The notes under the pieces were generated by a model. The model was not told the DNA's origin. It worked only from the letters and a program-made list of their open reading frames with translations, and searched no databases. A stretch of DNA of 64,000 nucleotides from Haematococcus lacustris. Lineage: Eukaryota; Chlorophyta; Chlorophyceae; Chlamydomonadales; Haematococcaceae. The stretch is taken from NCBI GenBank assembly GCA_030144725.1, contig JASKMD010000230.1, positions 1 to 64,000 on the forward strand, written 5' to 3'. Below, one piece after another: positions 35,236 to 43,521 of the stretch. The position numbers and the translations under genes were made by a program. Numbering within the stretch: the first letter of the stretch is position 1; each line of letters starts with the position of its first letter.

Positions 35236-36249
35236 TGTGGGTTTTTGCTATCTTGCATCATCCAATTCTGCACCCTGCTTGACTGGCAGCAACTGATGCC
35301 CATAGCTTGCCATGTCTTGACGCATCCATGCGGGGCTTCACCAGCTCCTGTGCCACCACAGCCTGCCTTGCTCACTGTCAGCATGGGCAGCGCTTGCTCT
35401 GCTCTACGTCATGCATCGTGCATTGTGCCACTGACACATGCCACCAGCCAGGGTGTTGGCCTTGGGTGGTCTGCCCTGCCGCCATTCAGGGACCAGGAGT
35501 GATCGTCAGGCCAGCCACAGCCAAGGGAGTGCACGGGGCCACCACTGCAGTAGACCTTAGGCTCATGCACCTGGCTGTCCTGTAACAAGACCCCTGCCAC
35601 TTGTTGTGCCACAGCCTCCCTAGCCCACTGGGTAGTAGCAATTGTCACACTAGGGAGGTAGGGCATTGGTGGATACAAGCCAACCCCGTAAGGTACAAGA
35701 TTGAGAATAACTGTGTTAGAGGTTAGAGGTGAAAGGTTAGGGGGAAACACGTAGAAGTAAGAGAAAGCAGAGGTGACTGGGAGGAGCAGCGGTGCAAAGC
35801 AGCCAGGGCGGGCAGGGTCAGTGTCTCACATCAGGCTGGGCCAGACCTTCCTCAGCCAACCCATATGCCAGCTGCCTTCTGCTGCTGTACTTTAGCTCCA
35901 TGGTGCAACTACTTACCTTGAGTGATGTGTGTGGCCTGTGCGTGGCACTTGAGTGATGTGTGTGGCCTGTGCGTGTTTCCTGACCTTCTACCAGATTTGT
36001 GGTGTGCCCGCCATCAACGTAACATTCACCCTACGCGCATAAGTGCCATCCAAGTTCCAGCGCACCCTCCGCTGCCTGATGGTGAGTCAGGGCAGCTGCC
36101 ATTCACTCACGATAAACAAGGACCGGTCGCGATTGTTCCGACCATAGCTCATTGGAAAGAGGAGTAGAAGGCCGTTCGAACGGTACAAGTCTTACGTGAA
36201 TCCGCGCATCCGTTGCGACGTAAATGGGCCGCGAAATTGTCAACCACGC

Positions 36250-36570
36250 ATCTGCACAGATTCACAAGGTTAGCTATCTGTACAGATGTATGCAAAGCTA
36301 TCTGTACAGATGCTTCTTGACATCTGTACAGATAGCTCTTTGATTATCTGTACAGATGCCCCTTTCAACTATCTGTACAGATGCCTTTGAGCTATCTGTA
36401 CAGATGCCTCTCTTCTATCTGTACAGATGCCTCTCTTTATCTGTACAGATGCTTCTTTGCTATCTGTACAGATGCTTGCTTTGCTATCTGTACAGATGTT
36501 GGCTTCGCTATCTGTACAGACGCTTGTTTTGCTATCTGTACAGACGCTTGTTTGAGTATCTGTTCAGACG
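36250..36570. repeat. left array of ATCTGTACAGAT palindromes (about 14 copies)
   Basis: Ten perfect copies and four one- or two-base variants of the 12-bp palindrome, spaced about 22-26 bp apart. Many copies are flanked as GCT-palindrome-GCTT or GCCT. Frames reading Ile-Cys-Thr-Asp or Leu-Tyr-Arg repeats through it are artefacts. Confidence 0.95.
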
Positions 36571-36589
36571 CTTGTTACATATCTCCTTG

Positions 36590-36835
36590 TTCAAACACCC
36601 CGCAACACCTCGCTACACCCCCGCAAAACACATGCATTGACGCTCAAAAACCTCGCAACACCTCGCTACACCCCCGCAAAACACATGCATTGACGCTCAA
36701 ACACCTCGCAACACCTCGCTACACCCCCGCAAAACACATGCATTGACGCTCAAACACCCCGCTACACCTCGCTACACCCCCGCAAAACACATGCATTGAC
36801 GCTCAAACACCCCGCAACACCTCACTACGCTACTC
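36590..36835 (+). repeat. 53-bp tandem repeat, about 4.5 units
   Basis: The marker CATGCATTGACGCTC recurs at 36631, 36684, 36737 and 36790, exactly 53 bases apart. The unit is C/A-rich (CAACACCTCGCTACACCCCC). It directly follows the left palindrome array. Confidence 0.95.
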
Positions 36836-36944
36836 ATATACACATGTCTTTGTGCACCATCACCCCGAGACACCTCCCTATGGGAATGCTAAGCATATGC
36901 ATTGATGCATCAACGACTTGCAACACCTCCGCATAAGGTGACAA

Positions 36945-37130
36945 GGTGACAACACCATACAACACCAACAATGACATCACCAACAACAACACCAACAATG
37001 ACATCACCAACAACAACACCAACGACAACAACAACAACAACAACAACACCACACCACACCATGGTGACAACACAAGAACACAACGACACACCAACACCAA
37101 CAACATCATTGCAACACCTACCACACCTAC
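36945..37130 (+). repeat. (CAA)/(CAACACCAA)-rich tract
   Basis: Imperfect A/C-rich repeats, including AACAACAACACCAA and AATGACATCACC units. Frames rich in Asn and Thr across it are not genes. Confidence 0.8.
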
Positions 37131-37325
37131 ACCTATGCCATGTCGCACAACAAGCACGGGCTGACAACCACCCAAGTGCTATTCCATCAAGCTGTCGTCC
37201 CCTTTGGAGAGGGATGGGTAGGGTCATTGCGGTGTGTGTGCATGGCATGGCCAGGGTGGGCTGGGTGGGCTGCTACTACGGGATCCCACTCCAAGCTGCC
37301 CGCTCCGTGTCGCCCGCTCCAGATT

Positions 37326-37553
37326 GCTACGCCAAGGGTAGGGTAGGGAGAGGGCTGCTACGCCAAGGGTAGGGTAGGGAGAGGGTTGCAGTGCCGTGCG
37401 TGCGTTGTGGGGCCGGGGTTGGGAATGGGGGGAGGTAGGTGGGGTGACAAACTTGGAGGTGGTGGGACAGGGATGGGAAGGGGGAAGGGGGTAGGGGGAA
37501 GGGGGAAGGGGGAAGGGGGAAGGGGGAAGGGGGAAGGGGGGGGAAGGGGGGAG
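37326..37553 (+). repeat. G-rich minisatellites
   Basis: Two copies of a roughly 36-bp unit containing TACGCCAAGGGTAGGGTAGGG (37328-37388), then after a spacer a run of GGGGGAA heptamers (about 37478-37553). Confidence 0.8.
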
Positions 37554-37749
37554 GGCTGACCGTGGGACCTGCATTAAACAAGGAGCATCTTTGCGGTTAG
37601 GCTGGGCATCGGACCACTCATGTGCAAGGGCTGGCCACTCACACTTTGCTAGCGCCACTTCTATACCTACCTGGCAGCGCCTCCATGGCTGCAGCTCCTG
37701 GCTGCTCCTGCGCTCCATGCGCCTGCTTCTTGTGGTAGGGTGATGGAGG

Positions 37750-38147
37750 AGGGGGTGGGGGTGGGGGTGGGGGTGGGGGTGGGAGTGGGGGTGGGGGTGG
37801 GGGTGGGGGTGGGGGTGGGGGTGGGAGTGGGGGTGGGGGTGGGGGTGGGAGTGGGGGTGGGGGTGGGGGTGGGGGTGGGGGTGGGGGTGGGGGTGGGGGT
37901 GGGGGTGGGGGTGGGGGTGGGGGTGGGGGTGGGGGTGGGGGTGGGGGTGGGGGTGGGGGTGGGGGTGGGGGTGGGGGTGGGGGTGGGGGTGGGGGTGGGG
38001 GTGGGGGTGGGGGTGGGGGTGGGGGTGGGGGTGGGGGTGGGGGTGGGGGTGGGGGTGGGGGTGGGGGTGGGGGTGGGGGTGGGGGTGGGGGTGGGGGTGG
38101 GGGTGGGAGTGGGGGTGGGGGTGGGGGTGGGGGTGAGGGTGGGATGG
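37750..38147 (+). repeat. (GGGGGT)n hexanucleotide array, about 65 units
   Basis: About 400 bases of TGGGGG units with a few GGGAGT variants near each end. It lies in the middle of the 3.86-kb transposon. The long Val-Gly, Pro-Thr and poly-Pro frames are artefacts. The tract should fold readily into G-quadruplexes. Confidence 0.95.
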
Positions 38148-38263
38148 GTGTGGCCACTAGAACCTGCAAACAACAACAAGGTCATGACAGGCGGTCAGAG
38201 TTGTGATGTGGGGTGAGGGATGCGAGATGATTGGTAGGGGTAGGGAGGGGAGGTGACGGAGAG

Positions 38264-38386
38264 GGCCGGGCCGGGCCGGGCCGGGCCGGGCTGGGCTGGG
38301 CTGGGCTGGGCTGGGCTGGGCTGGGCTGGGCTGGGCTGGGCTGGGCTGGGCTGGGCTGGGCTGGGCTGGGCTGGGCTGGGCTGGGC
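38264..38386 (+). repeat. (GGGCC)n-(GGGCT)n pentamer array
   Basis: Four or five GGGCC units switch to about twenty GGGCT units. The sequence from 38390 to 38990 contains short CTCCGAGTGCT repeats (38610-38735) and no gene. Confidence 0.92.
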
Positions 38387-38990
38387 CTCGCTGCTTCTGG
38401 CTGCTGATCTGCGCAGTTGCAGCCTTGCCTGCAATCACCAAGCATACTACACATGTGATGCGCATGGTCAAGGCTGTTGCCACACTGCTAGCTAGGCCTT
38501 TGCTTATGCCACACACCTGTTGCTTTGAGTCATGCCATGTAGTTGTGGTTGTTGTTGTGCACTTGAAGTGTTTGACCACAAGACAAGACATGCTGAACAT
38601 CCTCACTGCTCCGAGTGCTCCTCACTGCTCCGAGTGCTTATCCGTACCTCAAGGTTGCACCTCCTAAGTGCTCCGAGTGCTTATCCGCTCCACCGCTCTG
38701 CGCTTCCCTTGCTGCTCCGATCCGAGTGCTTATCGCCGCGCCTCCTAGCTACGGCTTGTTCATGCTTGTTGATCCTTCTACCTCCTAGTCGCGCCTCCTC
38801 TTTGTGACTGGTCGCGGATGGCTGCGAGGCGGAGTTTTATGGTGTCCAGGAAGGGGGGCTAGTTCGCCAAGTCGCGAGTCTAATCCATGTTGTGAGGCTA
38901 CTCGTAGCTGATCGTGGCTCCTTTGAGGATTGGCCGTAGTATGCATGCGGTTTAGCTGCATGGTACTTAAAAACAGATTCTTACTTTAGC

Positions 38991-39787
38991 GTCTGTACAG
39001 ATGGAGGGTTTGCGTATCTGAACAGATGCCAGCTAGCTATCTGTACAGATAACGGCTTGTTATCTGTACAGATGGAGGGTTTGCGTATCTGTACAGATAC
39101 ACCCTAGGAATCTGTACAGATACACCCTCGGAATCTGTACAGATACGTAAATAATTATCTGTACAGATACACCCTAGGCTTCTGTACAGATACACCCTCG
39201 GAATCTGTACTGATACGTAAATAATTATCTGTACAGATACACCCTAGGCATCTGTACAGATACACCCTCGGAATCTGTACAGATACGTAAAAAATTACCT
39301 GTACAGATACACCCTAGGCATCTGTACAGATACACCCTCGGAATCTGTACAGATACGTAAATAATTATCTGTACAGATAAACCCTAGGCATCTGTACAGA
39401 TACACCCTCGGAATCTGTACAGATACGTAAATAATTATCTGTACAGATACACCCTAGGCATCTGTACAGATACACCCTCGGAATCTGTACAGATACGTAA
39501 ATAATTATCTGTACAGATATACCCCAGGCATCTGTACAGATACACCTATAAATATCTGTACAGACGCCGACAAGCAGGAATCTGTACAGATACACCTAAG
39601 AATATCTGTACAGATGCCGACAATTAAGAATCTGTACAGATACACCTATAAATATCTGTACAGATGCCGACAAGTAGGAATCTGTACAGATGCAAGGAAG
39701 GAATCTGTACAGATGCCGCATATCCTTGGGGCCGTCGACATGCATCTGTACAGATGGCGGGCCCATTAGACGGGCATCTGTACAGAT
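38991..39787. repeat. right array of ATCTGTACAGAT palindromes (about 33 copies) in a 70-bp higher-order repeat
   Basis: About 33 copies, most perfect, spaced about 23 bp apart. From about 39147 to 39497 the marker GTAAATAATTA (one copy mutated) recurs every 70 bases (39147, 39217, 39287, 39357, 39427, 39497). Each 70-bp unit carries three palindromes with three different linkers, two containing ACACCCT (ACACCCTAGG, ACACCCTCGG) and one containing ACGTAAATAATT. Outside that core the linkers vary. Confidence 0.95.
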
Positions 39788-41199
39788 TCCCAAAAAGGGG
39801 GGGGTACCTCGCGCGCGGATCGTTGTATCTCCGCAACCGCTGCGAGTTAGGACTTCATTCAAGAGCGAGGTCCCCCTTAAACTCAACGATCTATCGTTCT
39901 ATCGGAGCGGAATGTCCATCCGATGCCAAAAAGGCCCTCGCGTCGGCCTTATTTACCGTGAGTGTTGCTGCTGAGCTTGGGCATTGACATGGCTGGGTTG
40001 GGCCGGGAGCAGGCTGGTGGCAGTCATGTGGCGTGGCTTTGTGTGTTGGGTGCTGTGGGCTGACGGGTCCAGCCAGGGGCATCAAGTGCTGGGCTTTGAA
40101 CCGTGCAGCCATGGCTATGTGGTGCCCATGGGGGAGGTGACTTGCCGAATAGCAAGGGTGTGTGCAAGCAGGCAGCATGCAGTCAGCTGCCAGTCAGGGC
40201 TTGGTTTAATGCCATCCCTACAATGTCCCAGTGGGAAGGCCAACTACTAGGGCTTGCAGTTACTGCTGCGGCTGCGGCTGCTGTTGCTGGTGCTGGCGTT
40301 GGTGCTGCTGTAGCTGGCTACCTTTGAGGATTTGAGGACAATGTCAAGATTGTGACAACAAGTGTGTGGCAAAGCAGTAAGCATCGGCTACCTTAGTCTC
40401 CCTTACCAGAGTAGTAAGCATCATCAGCCAGAGTAGTTGAAGCGGTAATGCTATCCTGAAGCCATGATCACCATGCTACCTGGCATAGGAGTGTGTGCAT
40501 ACACTGGCCAGGAGAAGTATGGCGTACCAGGTGTTGCCATGGCCAACCAATGTTTCTAATACATCAGGTCATCAGGGAACAGTACGATTGTCATAAGTAG
40601 CAACATGGGCATAAGGTGGCTACGGGTATTGTCACGGGCAAAAGCTACAAACGGCGATAAGCACAGAAGAATGCCATGGTGACAGTGAGGCGTTGCCATG
40701 GGTGGTGTAGGGAGTGATGGCGTGGCGGGCAATATGTGCTTGACCAGGTCCAGGCATGACGTGTGACATGGGTGTTCATGTAGGTAATGCTATGACATGG
40801 CGTTGTGTACAGGCTGTGTAGTATATAGTGGAATCACAGGTTACCGACTCATGAGTAGGGATGGGTATGTTTCTTGGCAGTGTTGCAGGAACTTGGCATG
40901 ACCCAATAGGAGGGGGGCTGAGACTGGGCAACAGCCTGGCAGGATTGGTAGTGCTATTGACCACTTGTGTTGTGGGTGATGACAGAACTGTGGCAGTCTC
41001 TACCAATACCACTGGCTTAGAAGCTGTAAAACAACATCAGGCACAAACATGCCTAAATACAGAACGCCTTGACGACTAGCGACTTGCTGTCCTCATCTGG
41101 GGAGAGGATGCTGTGTGGTGTGGGCAACACTGTATTCAATTGCATGCCTCATGCAGTGCTGCTGCCCTCTACAGCCACATGCCTCAACCTTGTGGGCCT

Positions 41200-41830
41200 G
41201 CTCCTCCTCTTGGCCTGTCATCCCAGTGTCGGGTCAAACCCGGCCAGCAGCTCCGTGACCAACTCCCTGACCGCTGGCCAGTCCCCTTCTGGAGCGTAGG
41301 TCAAACCCAGCTCAACAGTGACCTCTATGCCCTATGAGTCTGATAGGTGGTACTGCATGATGAGGCTGCAGGCTGCGGGGCCAGGGCCAGGGCGGGGCAG
41401 GGGAGCAGTCACACCAGCATGTAAGCTCGCCCGGATGCAAGCAGTTGGATGCTGACCTGAGGCTGAGGGGTGCGGGGTCAGGACCAGGGCAGGGCAGGGG
41501 AGCTGTCAAAGCTGCGCACGAGCTCGCCCAAATGCCACCAGTAAGGCGATAGCAGGTCCGGGGGTGCTCCTTCAGCCTCACCATGGTCTCCTGCAAGCTG
41601 ACACCCACAACTGGCTGCTCTGACAATCGTCACAGTGACAGCTGCCCACCCTGCCATAGTCAGTTGTCAACAACAAGGGCTGACTCACCACTATGCTGAA
41701 CTCACCATGCTTGGCAGACAGGTGGGTGGCCAGAAGGCGGCGATTAGCGGACGCGTCAAACTTCTTGGTAGACATCCTTGCCCCCGTGCTGCCCCCAGCA
41801 TGTCATGCATTTTGCCCACCACGCCAAGAA
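41200..41830 (-). pseudogene. companion-gene fragment, copy a
   Basis: Unrecognised protein. On the minus strand three blocks recur in every spacer: one with GKMHDMLGAARGQG and SANRRLLATHLSAKHG (41640-41822), one with ETMVRLKEHP (about 41567-41596, after an acceptor-like CTTGCAG), and one ending ELLAGFDPTLG-like (41200-41330). Spacing suggests exons. Blocks contain stops or frame breaks in this copy, so it is probably dead. The orientation is opposite to the pherophorins. Confidence 0.4.
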
Positions 41831-42308
41831 GTTTCAATGCACTTTCTGGTCCTGGTCATGATTCTGTGCTGGCACTGACTTGGCCACCTCCATGTTGATC
41901 ATTCCGGGAAAGGCCCTACTTCCACACCCTCAACAGCAGGCCCCTCCAGCAGCATCCCAGCCTCCACCCCGCATCAGCATCCCGCATCAGCATCCCGCAT
42001 CCGGCCCTTCAAACAGCAACAGCCCCTTAGCGGCAGCAGCAGCAGGTCCAGCAGAGAGGTCCCCGTGGTGGGGCCCCCCCCACATTGGCAAGGCCCAGCT
42101 GAGAAGTATCACTCGTGCAGGCCCAGCCACGCAAACTGCAATCGCCTAGTGGAGGGCTCTAGGACGCCATCACCCTCTGACCTCTGATGCAAGGCACCCC
42201 CTGATGCAGGCCACCATGGTGGACCATGTCATTGTACGCATGTGCTGTTGGTGTTGGTAGTTACAACCAAAGCTGCCGGTGCTGGTGCTGGTGCTGGGGC
42301 TGGTGCTG

Positions 42309-42679
42309 GTGCTGGGGCTGGGGCTGGGGCTGGGGCTGGGGCTGGGGCTGGGGCTGGGGCTGGGGCTGGGGCTGGGGCTGGGGCTGGGGCTGGGGCTGGG
42401 GCTGGGGCTGGGGCTGGGGCTGGGGCTGGGGCTGGGGCTGGGGCTGGGGCTGGGGCTGGGGCTGGGGCTGGGGCTGGGGCTGGGGCTGGGGCTGGGGCTG
42501 GGGCTGGGGCTGGGGCTGGGGCTGGGGCTGGGGCTGGGGCTGGGGCTGGGGCTGGGGCTGGGGCTGGGGCTGGGGCTGGGGCTGGGGCTGGGGCTGGGGC
42601 TGGGGCTGGGGCTGGGGCTGGGGCTGGGGCTGGGGCTGGGGCTGGGGCTGGGGCTGGGGCTGGGGCTGGGGCTGGGGCT
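42309..42679 (+). repeat. (GGGGCT)n hexanucleotide array, about 60 units
   Basis: Begins as GGTGCT units (from about 42278) and becomes pure GGGGCT. The equivalent sites in spacers c and d (about 53090-53123 and 59170-59218) hold only a few GGTGCT units, so the array expanded in this copy alone. The Gly-Ala, Gly-Trp, Gly-Leu and Pro-Ser frames are artefacts. Confidence 0.95.
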
Positions 42680-42703
42680 GGCTTGTCTGCTGGGTGCGTG
42701 TGA

Positions 42704-43040
42704 GTGAGTCACGACCAGCTGACTGCCAAGCTGACCTGCCCTCCTACACAACAGGCTACATGGAGTTAGTGGAGCAGCTGCGGGAGACGCTGTTGATTTA
42801 GGAGTGGGACATGAGCAACATGCACCTGTCCAAGAGGAGGTGGGAGGCGGTGACAATCTGCAGCGGCAGCGGCAGGAGCAAGAGCAGAAGTAGCAGCAGC
42901 AGCTGTAGGTTTGAGAGCAGCTCTGCCAGCCCCTAAGGCAGCAGCAGTAGTGGTGGTCCAGTGGCAGTGGCGCAGGCAGTAACCCTGGCTGCAATGACGG
43001 GGTCAATACACAGCGGCTGGCCACCGTACCATAGTGCCTG
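42704..43040 (+). pseudogene. plus-strand spacer fragment (GYMELVEQLRETLL), copy a
   Basis: A protein-like block, YMELVEQLRETLL followed by EWDMSNMHLSKRRWEAV and a Ser-rich tail, is interrupted by TAG (in LLI-stop-EWD) and a second stop in the Ser-rich part. The same block is open in spacer d (59204-59557). Function unknown. Confidence 0.4.
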
Positions 43041-43261
43041 TAAACATGCAGCCTGCCGGTCAACACGCAGCAGCTGTAAAGCTGCATAAGTGGGACCAGG
43101 CAGCAGCAGCCAGCAAGGTGTATCAACAGCTGGGTTAGTGCAGCAGCTGTGATCAATTGCACGAACGAATGGCGAGTGCCTGCCTGCCTGCCTGCTTCAC
43201 TGCCTGTCTGCCTGCTTCACATACCTGCCTGCTTGCTTCGTGTCATTGCCCCTACTTCCAG

Positions 43262-43521
43262 GGACAGGACAGGTGATGCGTGCTAAGGGGACGGCCGCGT
43301 GTTGGGTATGCACTCAGCTGGCGTGGCGTGGTGGGAATCAAGGTGAAGTGCGGGGTGGGAGTTCCTAGGTTCAACGCATCGCGAACACGAAGGAGCGCGC
43401 CCTTTACGCTTCCTCATCGTTTCAGCATTACGAGGTTACAGAGGTTATCGCAGCGGCGGGGCAGAGCGGTCCATAGCTCTGCACTCAGACTACACAGATC
43501 ACTGCACGCGGCTGCGACTAG
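43262..43521 (+). promoter_or_regulatory. conserved 5' flank of pherophorin P2
   Basis: Nearly identical to the flanks of P3 (53675-53943) and P4 (59792-60062), from TGATGCGTGCTAAGGGG through TTCAACGCATCGCGAACACG to CACGCGGCTGCGACTA just before the ATG. This is stronger conservation than in the introns, so it probably includes promoter and 5' UTR. No TATA box is evident. Confidence 0.5.

Larger units (their letters stand above)
21070..36042 (+). pseudogene. pherophorin P1, disrupted by several transposons
   Basis: Same six-exon plan as P2, broken repeatedly. Exon 1 is 21070-21128 (signal peptide). Exon 2 is 21214-21346 plus 33226-33289, split by the copia element; the two parts sum to 197 bases, exactly as in P2. 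Exon 3 is 33433-33872 (domain 1 and proline-rich rod); it is out of phase and has a TGA in the proline frame. Exon 4 is 34041-34286 and lacks 5 bases found in P2, shifting the frame. Exon 5 is present twice: 34665-34807, and a decayed second half at about 34906-35000. Exon 6 is 35995-36042. A SINE sits at the donor of the second exon 5. It cannot encode a normal pherophorin. Confidence 0.85.
36104..39964. mobile_element. 3.86-kb CACTA-like non-autonomous DNA transposon with palindrome arrays
   Basis: The left end CACTCACGATAAACAAGG and the inverted right end CACTCACGGTAAATAAGG match at 16 of 18 positions; weaker similarity continues to about 28 bp. A TT duplication flanks it (36102-36103 and 39965-39966). 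Paralogous P2 and P3 sequence runs straight across the site (CAGCTGCCA then CTGCTGAGC), which fixes the boundaries. Just inside each end is an array of ATCTGTACAGAT palindromes, beginning about 146 bp from the left end and ending about 177 bp from the right. The middle holds simple-sequence arrays. No transposase or other convincing gene is present. CACT termini, 2-3-bp duplications and subterminal motif arrays are features of CACTA/EnSpm elements; that assignment is inference. Confidence 0.78.
39965..43252 (+). other. spacer after P1 (spacer a)
   Basis: Homologous to the DNA after P2, P3 and P4. From about 40340 a block beginning GTGTGGCAAAGCAG marks the start of the conserved spacer; it recurs at about 46750, 51070, 56950 and 63980. 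The spacer ends in CCTG/TGCC microsatellite sequence (about 43177-43235) before the P2 promoter region. A TGTAA near 41025 recurs at the equivalent place in later spacers and could serve P1 transcripts. Confidence 0.6.

Noticed and set aside
37750..38147. Telomeric or interstitial telomere repeat
   Set aside because: GGGGGT is not the volvocine telomere unit TTTTAGGG and the array lies inside a transposon.
37639..38216. Poly-Pro, Pro-Thr and Val-Gly proteins
   Set aside because: All are readings of the GGGGGT hexamer array, which is stop-free in several frames on both strands.
36250..39787. CRISPR array
   Set aside because: Regularly spaced palindromes resemble one, but the core is only 12 bp, the linkers are themselves repeated, there are no cas genes, and the DNA is eukaryotic nuclear DNA within a transposon.
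38991..39787. Copper-response promoter array for a neighbouring gene
   Set aside because: The palindrome holds a GTAC core, but the arrays sit inside a mobile element 3' of a dead gene and no adjacent promoter is apparent; kept only as a speculative note.
42170..43162. 330-codon minus-strand Pro-Ser protein and overlapping Gly-Ala frames
   Set aside because: Generated by the GGGGCT array. The parts outside the array do not form a consistent frame in the paralogous spacers.
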